Of a DNA stretch of 42,174 bases, positions 1 through 12,200 are shown one piece after another; positions within the stretch are counted from its first letter, which is position 1; every line of letters starts with the position of its first letter. Source of the stretch: Smittium mucronatum. Its lineage: Eukaryota; Kickxellomycota; Harpellomycetes; Harpellales; Legeriomycetaceae. The position numbers were made by a program, and so were the translations under genes. Under the pieces are notes generated by a model that saw only the letters and a list, made by a program, of their open reading frames with translations, was not told the origin of the DNA and did no database searches. Location: NCBI GenBank assembly GCA_001953115.1, contig LSSL01000506.1, forward strand, positions 1 through 42,174, written 5' to 3'.

Positions 1-16
1 GGGGGGGGGGGGGGGG
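1..16. other. Poly-G run at contig edge
   Basis: Sixteen consecutive G bases open the window, followed by TTGGGTTACATTG. Nothing else in this AT-rich window looks like it, and it does not form a repeated telomere unit. It is most simply an assembly or sequencing artefact at a contig end, although a real homopolymer cannot be excluded. Confidence 0.8.
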
Positions 17-234
17 TTGGGTTACATTGATTTTTATGAGAAGAAATCTTTTTCACATAATTCTGTCTCAGAAGAGGAATAATTTTTCTAACATTTTTTT
101 TATGGGATATAATTTCTGTATTTTGTATTGAATGATAAAGAGGAAATCTATCAAGAAATAATTGCTTTTTTTCTTCTTGCCTTTGATCTTATATATCTGT
201 CCTTTTTTTATAAAATATTCCAATTCTCTGAGTC

Positions 235-1300
235 TTATAGAGTCATAAAATTTAGCTTTATCTATCCTCAATGGAAATTTATATATGATTAAGTTAATCA
301 AAGCTACACAAATATATCTATTTTATCTAAAAAACCTCTTTATTTATCTCGCATTAATTTACAGACACTCTTTGATCTACAAAAAAATATTTTTTAGCTA
401 AAATCCTTTCTTTGTGATTGTTCTTTTTAATATATTTTGATTTTTCTTCTGGAGCTTCTATTTGACTTGAGAAGCTATAAGAATTTTGAATTTTTGAGGT
501 CCTGTCATTATTGGGATTGTTTTTTTTTATAGATATAACAACTCTAAACTTTTTTTCTAATCCAAAGTATTCTTTGACTGCCATATAGACCATTCACTTT
601 GATTTCTCCCATTATATTTATAATATTTTCAGAAGAGGATTTCTTCAAAAAATCCCTGTATATTGCCTCCATTTTTTTTTGTTACAGACGTGTCATTAAG
701 TGACCCTTCTACTATTGGGCTTATAAAATCACACCTGCCATCAGGAATTATAGCTATTTCTCTTTTAACACAGTAGCTTTGATGCTTTCCAGAAAAAATT
801 TTTCTATCATCCTGGAACAATCCTGTTTGTCTGCTTATGAAATAAACAGTGAAGTCTATAATTAGTTCTTACATCATTATTGTTTACTAGAAGTATTGAT
901 TCTTATAATTAGGTGCTTTTTTGATGGGGAAAAAACAATGTTTCATTAATGGTTTGCGAATGATATCAGTAGTATAATTGACCAAACTACAAGAAAGTGG
1001 TTCAGATATATTAAAACCACGGCCCAATTCATCAAACTTAAAAAGATGGCGTAAATAAGTCATTAAAATTAGTAGCTAGTTCTTTGGTGTCACTTTAGAC
1101 CTTCTTCCTCTTTTAGTTTCCGATATAATAAGGTAATTGTCACAAACCGAATAAAATTTGTTGAAAATCATGATATCAAATAATTTTTTATTATGTCATA
1201 GAAAAATTCTGGATCATTATCTTCATATCCTCTTGAATATTCTGCAATTAAAGCAGATTCTAAATACGAGTGCACCTCGTACCTCGTAGCTTTCGGTTTC
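235..1300 (-). pseudogene. Decayed DDE-superfamily (DDE_4 / Harbinger- or IS5-like) transposase
   Basis: Several minus-strand blocks, in different frames, occur in the order expected for a DDE_4-type transposase. About 1120-900 encodes a helix-turn-helix-like start (KRGRRSKVTPKN, an in-frame TAG, then LLILMTYLRH and FDELGRGFNIS). About 866-629 holds IIDFTVYF, where the first catalytic Asp is expected, then FSGKH and PDGRCDFISPIVEGSLND. About 593-354 holds GLEKKFRVVISIKK and NHKERILAKKYF, where the third acidic residue looks lost. About 310-235 gives ICVALINLIIYKFPLR, like the usual C-terminal 'CVALTNFH..' segment. In-frame stops and frame changes separate the blocks, so the gene is dead. No terminal inverted repeats were identified; the low-coordinate side may be cut by the contig edge. 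The family call is from motif memory, and the subfamily is uncertain. Confidence 0.68.
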
Positions 1301-3406
1301 ATCTTTGTGATTTTCGATATCCAAGTCTATAAATAATGTTATAATGGTATATCTGATTTTTTAAGATGATTTTCAGAAAAGGAAACATTAATGAATCGAA
1401 AAAATAATCATATAGCTAAAAACTTGAAATAATAAACGTATAGAAATATATAAAATAAATTAGGAATTTACGATATTTCTTTAATCTTTTTTGCTCTATT
1501 TTGTATAAGCTTATGATAAGTTTATCAAAAAAAAATATAATGTTGATATATAATTATCCTTTAACCCATTTTTTAGTTGTAATTGGGGTTTAAAACTTTG
1601 CCATATTAATTAGAATCAATTTTTTGTTTTTTATATTGTCAAATAAAAAACATTGACTGATAAAAAATTCGCTATTTTTTTTTTTTTTTTTGAAATATAT
1701 TTATTGAAATAATGAATATCAATATAGCAAAAAAATACAAATATATTTCGCGAAATTCGGCTAATTTAAAACACAAATTTATTGTGATCCCGTTTTATTA
1801 ATTCTGATTTTTTTTAAACTAAATATCAATGAAAAAATGATCCCTGTATTTATTATTATTTGGATTTTTTTAGCTCAAAAAGATATTCTTTCAAGTGATA
1901 TAGATTCATTTTAAGAGATGAAAGAAAATTCAACTATTTATTGGGAGCCAAAAAGGATTTATTATTTCTAATCTAGGAATTTAAAAAATAAAGGCGACAT
2001 ATTATTTGAAAAGGTAAATAGAAAAACTTGGTATTTTTATAAACCCGTTCTTAGATAGATATTTTCTTTTAGATTAAGAAATTCGCCCAGTCATTTAGAA
2101 ATAACTTATATGTTTTTTTATATTTCGTTCTATTAAGATTTTTGAATTTTTACAAATTTATTAGACCAATAAATTTAAAAAAAGATTGGTGGCTTAATTT
2201 TAGAAGAAGGTAAAACCTAATCAATCTGAAAATATCAATATAATTTAGTGAAATTTTTTTTTTTTTCAAATAGGTTTTATGGTATACCAGGATGTGAATT
2301 TTTTAAATGGCGGTATTTATCATTATAGGTTTCATTTACGATAAAAACCATATTATAAAAAAAATCTGAATGTTAAAGCCTATAAAGCAGAAATTGAATA
2401 AAATGTATTTAATTGCTAAATATCAGCCAAAAAAACATTTTCATTTAGATTTGATCTAATTTAATAAGATTTCTATTTACTGTTATCTTTTAAAAAAATT
2501 AATAGATTCTAATTACAGTCTTTGTTGTTTTTATTTTTTATCGATATGCTAAAAAAATAGTTGATTTTTTATTTAAAAGACCAAATGAGATGATAGGATA
2601 AAACAGCTCAATGAATGAAATTCGCATAAAATAGTTGAGATTTACAATAAAAAGTTGACTTTACACATAATAGTTGAGATTCACAATAAAAAGTCGACTT
2701 TGCACATAATAGTCGAGTTTTACCAATTTAGTTGAGTTTTATTAGTTGAACTATATTTTAACTCTTTTAAAAGAATCTAAAAAGTTGAATAATTTTCTTA
2801 ATTTTTTTTTACGCCAAGGATTATAGCTGATTAGATGCGATTGGACAGGAATTATTGGAATGTTTAGTGTTTTTTTCGAGAATTAAAAATCAGTTCATTG
2901 GATATAAAAAATGATTACTGATAATTTTTAAAAGATATTACCCAACCGGATGGCTGGTAAATGCACGCATTGATGGAGAGATTTGATCATGTGATTTGCG
3001 CCAATTTGCAGGTAGATTGCACGATTTGAACAGTGCTGATAGGGTATAGATATTTTTGGAGAGAGTTGTGGGTGATTGTTAGTTTGAGGAAAGAAGGACA
3101 GGGCAATCGGCTAATCACAAGCAAGAGTAGATTTAATGTAAAAAATGCAAGTAAGCCGAATTATTTTTTTTGCCCCACAAAATATGATTGCAGCATTTAT
3201 AGCACTTATTGATGTAGTCTGCATTGAGAACTCTCTATTGCCATATCAGCCGAATTCTTGATCGAGACTTTTAACGCATTTCTTAGTTTGTTTATTAATC
3301 CCGCTTTTGTATTTATCGTTCTTCATTAAAGATTCTTAAATTTTTATTCAAGTCTTTACAGTTTCTTCACTCTTAACGCAATCGGCCGTAGATCAAACCC
3401 TATAAA
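1301..3406. other. AT-rich intergenic region
   Basis: No open frame with recognisable protein character was found on either strand. The stretch is very AT-rich with many homopolymer runs. It contains the 39-bp tandem repeat listed separately at 2632. From about 2810 to 3400 the base composition becomes more balanced, which is plausible for the upstream region of the zinc-ribbon gene starting at 3407. No RNA gene was recognised. Confidence 0.6.
2632..2748. repeat. 39-bp tandem repeat, about 2.5 copies
   Basis: Units begin with TAGTTGAGA or its variant at 2632, 2671 and 2710, an exact 39-base spacing. Units 1 and 2 differ at only three positions, and all three are transitions (TTA/TCA, GTT/GTC, TTACAC/TTGCAC). 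The third unit diverges after about 12 bases and then continues with further AGTTGAG-like motifs. Half-units also resemble each other (AGTTGAGATT and AGTTGACTTT), so the array may have grown from a shorter motif of about 20 bases. Confidence 0.85.
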
Positions 3407-3771
3407 ATGTTTTTCTTTATTTCAAGTAAGTTCCATATTCAGTTTTGATTATTTTTTTCCCCCCTTTTCTATATCCTTCTTTACCAAACTAAAAAACAAA
3501 CATTAAAATAGTTGGTACGAATGGCCAGATCACACCTACTTCAGGACCACAGTATTTATGTCCGCGATGTAACAATCTTTCTGTGACTACCGCCAAATAC
3601 AAGAAAAAATTAACTATATTTTGGGTGCCGACTGTTAACATAAAATCCAAGGATGTTTATCATTGTCCCATTTGCAATTGGATGGGTGATGCCACGTTCG
3701 TACCAACTAATGTAGCTTTACAACAGCAACAACAACGAGAAGGTGTCCGTAACAATTATCTGAATAAATGA
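3407..3771 (+). CDS. Small zinc-ribbon protein (zinc-ribbon_15-like)
   Basis: Two exons: 3407-3425 and 3512-3771, with an 86-base intron (GTAAGT...AATAG). The product has 92 residues. Exon 1 is only 19 bases and encodes MFFFIS; the split codon gives Ile, then GTNGQITP. An in-frame TAG at 3389 precedes the ATG, supporting this start. Two Cys pairs, CPRC and CPIC, about 29 residues apart, form a likely four-Cys zinc ribbon, followed by a short Q-rich tail. An N-terminus starting MFFF with 'GxNG', then CPxC and a W-P-V segment, matches small fungal proteins of the zinc-ribbon_15 type as I remember them; their function is not established. TATAAA directly abuts the ATG. The gene is convergent with the minus-strand gene ending at 4460. 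Confidence 0.8.
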
Positions 3772-4459
3772 AATCCTCCAACTAAATAAACTTTTTTTTA
3801 AAGTTTATATCACCCCAAGTGGAACCCCTACTTTATCGAAATATATTTACTTTCTCCGAACCTATCTATCGAAAACTGTAGAAAAAAATATAACTATTTT
3901 TTACTCTTCAATTTTCGAACCTCTCTCAGTTAAACTTTTTTTTCTTTCCATCTCATAGGGTTTGCATTTTATGGAATTAACCCGCTATCTACATTTTATA
4001 TATAAAGTCAAACTTTTGAATATCCAAGTAAAAATAGATGAAAATATAAAACCACTAATTGCAAGTTAATTTCAGTTCTAGTTTATTCTTATTTTTAATT
4101 GGATCTCCTTTATCAGTTGCAGTTTTTTCATTAGTTGGGTATCAGAAAGAATAAGTTGAATTGAAAAAAGATGCTAGATTTTGTAAATGGAAAAGAGAGG
4201 AAAGAAAATACAGTTATGAATATTCTAGCAGTTGATTCAACTTAATCTCTCACATTCCTTTGCTGATAAACCAGCTCTAATCCGATTCATATCTATTTTC
4301 TGAAACATGTATAAATTTCTAATGTTATAAATCTCGTTTACTTTGAAATACGTATCCCTAATCCATTGATTTGCCCTTAAGAGTAGAATTTATATCTGCT
4401 AGTAAAGATCGTCAACCATCGCGCGAATATGTCATGTATAACTGAAACTAACATCTAGT
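3772..4459. other. Convergent intergenic region
   Basis: This lies between the 3' ends of the zinc-ribbon gene and the minus-strand coiled-coil gene. AATAAA occurs just after the zinc-ribbon stop (about 3786), a possible polyadenylation signal. I see no coding frame or RNA gene in the rest. Confidence 0.6.
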
Positions 4460-5838
4460 TCAATCAATCGTATTGCTGATTGTAAATAGTACAAAACCCG
4501 AAGCTTCGTTGTACAGCTCTATGCATTCTTTTAACAATCCCTCTTCTGTATTTACAAGCCGGCGATATTTATTAATCAATTTTGCCAGCTCAAACAGTTT
4601 GCCGAACCCAATGTTTTCGTCTGAAAATAGGGTCTTGCACTCCGATAAAAGCGCCAAGAGTTGACCAACAAGTTCATCTATAATAATCCACGTTTATTAC
4701 TGTTTTATCAAAAGATAAAAAAACAATGTTAAAAGTTTATGATTTTACCTTGATCTGGCACATATATATTCGATATTGGCAAAACATTGCGGGTCTTCTG
4801 CAAGGCAGCCCCTAATTTCTCATACTCGCTTTTGATCTTGTGCACGCTTTTCAAACATCCCTCAAGTATTTCCTTATAGTTATCCACCCATTCACTAGCT
4901 GCCTTGATCTTGAACAAAATGTCTAGTTTGGCACAGTCCTCACGGTACTTTTCCATCTCCGCAATAAATCTTTGTCCCGAACTCTCAAGTTTCTTCTCTA
5001 GTTGTTTGATTTTTTTATTGTATTCGCTTTCGGAATTTATATTCAAGATTTGCCAAATCAAAAAATTCATCTGCGTTTCTATCAAATCTTCTTGCTCTTG
5101 TTTCTCTAGATCTTGTATGTTTTTTTTATCTTCAATTCCAAATTCCTTTTGGGAATAATTTACACTTTTCAATTTGTCTCTAGATTTGCTAGGGTCGTAT
5201 TTATCTGTATTTTTTGGATTTTCACCTTTTGTTTTTTCTGTAATTTCTCCCATAGATGAAGTATGTTTTATTCTCATTCTATTCGCATTTCCTTCAATCT
5301 CAAAGGATCGTTTCTCGTTCAGCCTTAAACTAGCTGAATTCTCTTGAATTAGACTTTTGCCATCTCGCACCAAGGTCCTCCTTTCAGCTCTAAAAGCCGA
5401 AACAAAAGGTTTCTTCCCCCGTAATTCTTCATTTTCACTGTCAGAAAACATGTTTTTTTCACTTGATTCAAGTCTTTTGACTTTACTTTCGACGCAGCTA
5501 GCTTTCTTTTGAAAATAAAAATCCTTATCTTTTTCGTCCTTGATACTCGCCCGAGCGTTTCCTCCATTGATTAGTTTACTTTGACTTCTACTTGCACCAG
5601 ATTCTGAATCCGATCCATTTCCAGTGTTAATGCGATTTTTGCCCTTTCTTGAAACAGAGCTCAAGTATCTTGAAGGCACTATTCTGCCCATATATGGAGC
5701 TTCCTTTTTATTCCCTTTAGAGATTTCGGCTCTAGAGCCGGCTAAGGGCGTCAATCTACCGAGTTCTCCGTTATTTTCGCCTTTCTCCTCAGTTTCACTC
5801 GCCGATTCTGAACTGTTTTGAGATATCTTTTTATTCAT
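4460..5838 (-). CDS. Coiled-coil protein resembling augmin subunit AUG8/HAUS8
   Basis: Two exons: 5838-4749 and 4677-4460, with a 71-base intron (GTAAAA...TATAG) between Q and the split D codon; 435 residues. An in-frame TAG shortly upstream makes the ATG at 5838 the first available start. Residues 1 to about 245 are low-complexity, rich in Ser, Lys, Glu and Asn, and probably disordered. The C-terminal 190 residues are helical and coiled-coil-like. They follow the order remembered for plant AUG8/QWRF and animal HAUS8: a short hydrophobic helix (NFLIWQILNI), a coiled coil, EWVDNYKEIL, then LGAALQKTRNVLPISNIYV, which parallels the 'L..AL..TR..LPV..' segment of HAUS8, and an ending with EGLLKECIELYNEAS. 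Augmin recruits gamma-tubulin to spindle microtubules, and the HAUS8 N-terminus binds the microtubule. A different coiled-coil protein remains possible. It lies just downstream of separase on the same strand. Confidence 0.5.
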
Positions 5839-6221
5839 TTCTGAATTATTATAAATTTTAAATAGATTCGTCTAAATATTCCGTAACGTTCTAAGAATAA
5901 GCAATATAACTTATATTTCCCTGATAACTAAACACGCCATAAAATAATTCTGCCAAGTATAATGCTTATTTATACATAAAATAAATATTTGATTTTAAAA
6001 TAATCGAGAAGAAAGCTACATATTAACAGGAAAATTATAAAGTTTGGAATAATAATACCTCAAACTTAATGGTTTTTAGTTGATAATTTTGCCACACTTT
6101 AAAAAAGTAAGCGTGTTTTACTACAATAAATTTATTCAACTCTAAACAATAACAATACAAACCAATAAAATTGACTGATCATAGACCACTGACTATCGTA
6201 TTGGCTAATTAAAAGCATTAT
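5839..6221. other. Intergenic region upstream of the augmin-like gene
   Basis: This is 383 bases between the end of separase and the start of the augmin-like gene, both on the minus strand. It should contain the separase 3' end and the promoter of the downstream gene. It is AT-rich with no coding frame, and no specific regulatory motif was recognised. Confidence 0.55.
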
Positions 6222-9200
6222 TTAATTTTCTTTGCAATATACTGGTAATCCATAAACTACTGGTGCACACCCAGTTAAATATTCCATTTTGCATTTTGAT
6301 CGGGACATCGCCACTGCCTGAACATTAGATATCCTCTTTTCCCCAAATACAAAACAGCAACTGCATTCATAGTTCCTTTTTGTCTGACTATCTTGCCCCA
6401 AAAGCCCAAAATTCTTCATAAATTCCAAGCTGAAAGAGTCTATATCTTTGTCTCCCACATCAAATAGGTTTCCAATTACTGATAGGAAGCTTTCACTAAC
6501 AAGATAACCAATGACGCTTCCATTATATCCAATTCCTAACAGACTACTTTCCCCTGAAAAATCATATCCAGAACTATCAAATATTTTACCACTTGAACAA
6601 CCCATTAAAACCCCCATTTTCATAAGCCCAATCGATTTTAATTGTGTTCGTTTCAAGTACTTATCCCCACCCCCATGGCCAAAGTAAAGATATATTTCTG
6701 ACTTTAAAAGCCCATATATTACCTCCTGGTTTAATGGCTCTCTACCCACTATTCCTCCCCATCCATTATTTCCATTCACTTTGATTATTGGCTCAAAGAT
6801 CTGTTGAGTCCTAGTCAAATCTCCACCAGGATTAAGTAAATAAAATACACTGTTTCTATCTGCCTCCATAATTTTGTTGGGCTGAAACTCAGAATGATCC
6901 ATGCAATTATCTTCCCCAGCAAATAAAAGTTTTTGAGGAATGTTTGGCCTTTTAACACTCATTGTCCTAAACTCATTCTGTAGGTTTTCTAATTCATCTT
7001 CTCTAGAAATGGGAATAGAGCTATATTTACCCTTTCCGATAGGCGTATCAGTTAGTTCTCCGACATTAAACTCTAAATATCCTTCGTCATCTTTCTTTAT
7101 CTTATCCATATTTGTACTGCTGAACTCAACTTTTCTTGCCACAGATCTAGTTTGAAGCTTATTTCTAGAATTATTCATTTGCATCCTTGATAATCTTAGC
7201 AATATTTCCATAGACGGAACCCTACTAATCGGATATTTCTTTAATTTCTGAAAGCTTTCAAATGGAATATTTGATAGTTGTTTATCAAGGACAAATATTA
7301 CATGCTCCCTTTCACAAATGAAACAATCCTCAGAATACTCTTCAAGTAGAGGAATTATTCTTTCTTTCAAATAGATTAAACTAGAGTTTGGCAAATCCCG
7401 ATCACTTTCGCTAAAAATGTCCACTTCTTTAATACAGATCTCTAACAAGAAATAAGAGATTTTTTCAGCAGTTGAATCGAAATCTGTGTAATCTTCCCCC
7501 GATCTATAGTTTATCATTTTTTTGCAATCAATAAAATACAAAAGTAATATTTTAACAACACAACTATTGAGTTTCATGCCCAGCAACTTTCTTTTGGTCT
7601 TATGAGATTTGGGTAAAGATTCGTAAACAAGTTCAGATAAACAATCTGTCAAGTCGTTGAAATTTAGTTTTTTCAGTTTAACTTTGGGATAAAGAGCCCC
7701 AATCAGAATGCCAAACCATGCTTCTTCAATTCTACCAATAAATTTTTCAAACTCAAGATCCAGGTTTTTTCTAGAATCCCACCATTCAGAATTTGATTTT
7801 GATCCAATTCCATCTGAGCTTATTGAGAAATTAGCTTTTTCAATTAAATTATTCATCTCACTCAAATCATCGACAGGTGATTTTAGTGGCAATCTAAAAA
7901 TAACTGGTACGCAATCTGTACTATCAGTGCCTCCATCGGTTTGCGTAGATTCTACTCTTTCGTATCTAACAATATACAATGTCTTCGAATGTATGTCAAT
8001 TGATATACTGACCACTGTTATTTTTTTGGGAAGGTTCTTATAAATTAAGCGTGGATTAAATCCTATATTTTCTATGCTAGGTTCTTCAAGAAGTAAATCG
8101 TTTTCAAAAAGAGATGAGTCTCCTAAAATATTCGAACTCACAATATTGCTTTTACGTGCCAACATCCTATTACTGTTGATAACTATATTTTCCCTTTGTA
8201 GCCATAAATCTAGGCTTGAACCAATCTCAATTGATTCGGCTATCAAATCAGAATATCCCAACTTATTAATGGATTTGACTGCTTTCATATTTGCCATGAT
8301 GATTATGCTACGGATACTGTTTAAAATTGTAACAAACTTAATAGATGATATTATTCCATTTTCAATTTGAGAAAATTTATGGATTTCGTCTAATAACATA
8401 GATATCCCCTCGATCTTTTTAATCAGATCGACAATTGGCTTTGCCATTCTTCCTCTTTGTTTTGTTGTTTGAGTTTCACCATTTAATTCAAAAAGAGGTT
8501 CAATCTCAATAGCTTTGAGATTATTTCGCAAGAAACTAGTGCCAAAGTCCCCGTTTAACAAATATTCCAAGATAATCTGTAATTTCAGAATAAGTTCATC
8601 CTCTGGGATCGATATTGTCAGATAGATAATAGAAGATGCTTCAATGTTTAGTATATTGTCTACTTCATTCTGATAAATAAAATTTTCCATATAATCGTTA
8701 ATGAATTTGAGGTTATATGATTCATAAGGACTTTTTAGCCTAGAGAGGTTTAATATTTTTTGTAGATCAATTAACTTTATTATTTCGGATACCTGATTTT
8801 TGAGATTCAAAAAATGTTCAGATTTTAAAAGCTCCTCGAAAATATTAATTGATGCTTCTAAATCCTCATAAAGTCGAAGATTTAAATTGATAGAATTAAT
8901 TGATAGGCCTAATTCTACTATTGAAGAAGCTGAATAGTATCTGACATCGAATAAATCAAAAGCTTTGTGGCTATTAAATTCAAACCCATGTGATTTTGTG
9001 GTAAGAACATTAATAGACTCGATAAACTTCATACATGCTGAAATTGGTTGAGTACGAGATAATGCTTCCACTTGAATACACCTAATAGACAGACCAATGA
9101 TATCATCATCTAGAATTGATACAAGCTCACCTAATTTATCTGAAAAGTATTGAACTTCAAGTTTACTTCCTCTTACAAGATGTATTTTTAATATGAGCTT

Positions 9201-12200
9201 CATAAAATCCATTGATATCTAGGAGGCAAAAAATAATCATTATATAAACCATTTGAACAATAGGCGTTTTAAAATATAAAATGATGATACCTGTTTTAAT
9301 CTGAAGCCATTGTTGCTGAAAGTATATTTAAAGAAACTTTTATCATCTTCATCTTTCTCCTTTGAAAATGTATCATCTTCAGATTCATAATCGCTATTGA
9401 AGGAATCGTTTTCAGAAAAATTCTCGAGATTTTTCTTATAAAATGAACCAATGCTTGCAATGAATTTAAACGATTGAAGTGAGATGTCCGAAGATCTATT
9501 TATCTCCCCTAATAGTAATAAAGTCTTTGATAAAGCATGAGAAGTGATCAATGAGAAATGTGGATTGTTAACATCGAAGCTTTTTTCAATTTTATTATAA
9601 TAGGAACTTAGACTAGATGTAATATCTCTGGCCCTAGAAATTTCGTTTTTGGCTATTAGAGTTAAAGCTTCACAAACTTGCAAAAAAACAAGTTCCGTAT
9701 TCTTAAAAGCCTCATCATTTCTTTCATTTTTGAGAGATTTGTAAGATTTTTTTAATATTAGATGTTGAACTAAAAGAGATGCCGATTCTATGTTGAATGA
9801 CTTTATGTATGCCATAACCAATAATAAGCTTCCATACCAGTCTATATTCAAGCTTGAACTCAACTTATGACCATATTCTAAAATCAAAATCTCAAGCTGG
9901 ATTAGGTTTTTTGATGATAAAAAATCTCCAACATCTAGCAATTCCTTAAGAATGATTTCAATTTGATGATTCTGAAAATGGTGTGAAATTGATTCAGACT
10001 GCTGTAAAGCTTCGTTAATAAGCTGAAGAATTTCAGAGTTTTTAATTGCCGAATATATTGACAATAATTTGATTCGAACCAGCTGGTACTTTAAATACCA
10101 ATTTTCTGGATTATGAAATTCTAAAATACACTTTTTCAATAGTGACTGAGATGGTATTAAATTCTGGCAAATTAACTCTAACTTAGAGAGATCAACCATA
10201 CATCTCAGTCTGGATGATTCAGAATCTAAATTGAACTTTCTAGATAGCGAGTTATATTTTCGTATGGCTGATAAAAGTAATTCTTTCTGAAGAAAGTTAC
10301 TTGTGTTCTGTTTTGCTAGATAGAAACATTGAATTTCGTCCATAACAGCTTTCATTAATACTAACTCGCTAGGATTTCCAACTTTATTATTTTTAGTTTT
10401 TTCTTCATTCCAAAGGCCAGATATCGAAGATATTTTCATTTGATCCAAATATGTTGGGGATCCTAAAGATGGATTCATTGAGATCATGTTTGTGTGGAAA
10501 TTAAAAATGTTGTCTATTTTATTTATTTTTCCCTTTTCGCCATAATTCATCCAGAATTTAGTTTCGGTAGGGTAATTTTTCATGAAATTTGATAGGTTAT
10601 TAGAACCACTATGATAAATATAATCCTTCAGCAAAAATACTAAACTTTTTCCAAGCCAATAGGATGAAGTAGTATACTTTTTCAGGTCATAATAAACAGC
10701 TCCTATAAGTTCAGCTTTTTTTGAAGCCTCTGAATTCGAATCAAAATCTTCAAGATCCATTTCAGTCATTAATAGAATAAACTTCAAGCTCAGGTCCAAT
10801 CTTTTTGATTTAAATAATTTTGAAGAAATGTTGTAAACAATACTTGATAAAGTTTTTAGATATTCGCTTTTGGATGATTGAATTTTTTCAGAGTTATCAT
10901 CCAAAATATTAATTGATTTTTTCAAGCTAGAAATAGCCAATTCACTCCAATCTGATAAGGAAGATTGTAAAGAATGTATAATCATGGATTGGGATTGATA
11001 CAAGTTTGCTAAAATCATAATCGACTCTTTGTTTGAATACACTCTGGCTCCCTCCAGAAAGCTGGTTGATCCAATACTAAAGGTGTAAATGCATTTTAGA
11101 AACAATTGATATTTGCTGTAACCAATACTGTCCACTAATGAGTCGGAGTTAGCAGAAAGTTTAAAGAGTTGAATTTTTGCTACATCTAAGGCTAATAATA
11201 TGGCATCAAATTCATTGGGGTTGATCTGATTTTCTATATTTTTTCTAAGTTTATATAATACTTGACCGGTCTGCTCAATTTTGTCTAATTGATAAAATGT
11301 ACTTTATGTTTGGGCGTAAAAGAAAAATATATGGTAATGGGGTAAATTTTAAACTGATGAAAAAATTAAAATTAGCGTATAATAATTACCACATTGATTT
11401 TCAGAATAAGATCCCATTATAATAACTGATTCATATATGTAAGATACTAGTTTTCCAATGGTCATATTTTTTTCTGGATTTGTTGAGCTACTTTTTTTAT
11501 CAAGTAGTATTAATGCGGATTTTGTCAATTCACAATTAAGCCCAATTTTTCTGTCTATTTTAAATATTTTGTTGACTAACTTCGAAAGGGGAAACACAGT
11601 TAGTTTTATACTTTCTTGTGGCAAATTTTCGAATTCGTTTATCATGCTAAGGATTGAATTTTTAATATCAGAGGGCTTATAGTTTTTTGATTTAATTTTG
11701 TCTTCCACTGTTTGTAAATAAGATGAGGCAATAGAAAATGCAAGAGATATATCATCCTTTTTTACCCCAAAAGAGAGCGAGTAAGCTATAGATAGGTTTA
11801 TTAAATCTATTTTTTGATTTTCAGGCAGCAATTGAGACATTGAATGGAAATTTTTGCTAAAGTTGGTTTTGATTTTTTCAGACACCTTTTGATCCAGAGA
11901 ATAAAGGCATTTTAGCCATTTAATATAAACTCTTAGATTGTTGTTATTTCTATTTGAATCAACTAGTCTCTATAAAATGCAATATACATTATTATCTATA
12001 ATTATATCAGTTAATAAAAGAAGAAACGTATTATAGAGTAAGTATTATATCGAATTGGGGCTCCGAAACCAAATTGCCAATAAAATTTACCGTTATATCC
12101 TCTGTATATTCGCACAGGTAAAGGTAACGATGGAAGTTAATTAGCCAGTTTAAAACCATTTTAATATAATCGAGATCAGTTTCCATTCCTTTTATTGAAA

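Noticed and set aside
4473..4664. Plus-strand open frame opposite the second exon of the augmin-like gene
   Set aside because: It is the antisense shadow of a well-joined exon; the same applies to plus frames at 4904-5158, 5624-5821, 6940-7155, 7708-8043, 8074-8370, 11458-11682 and 17513-17716.
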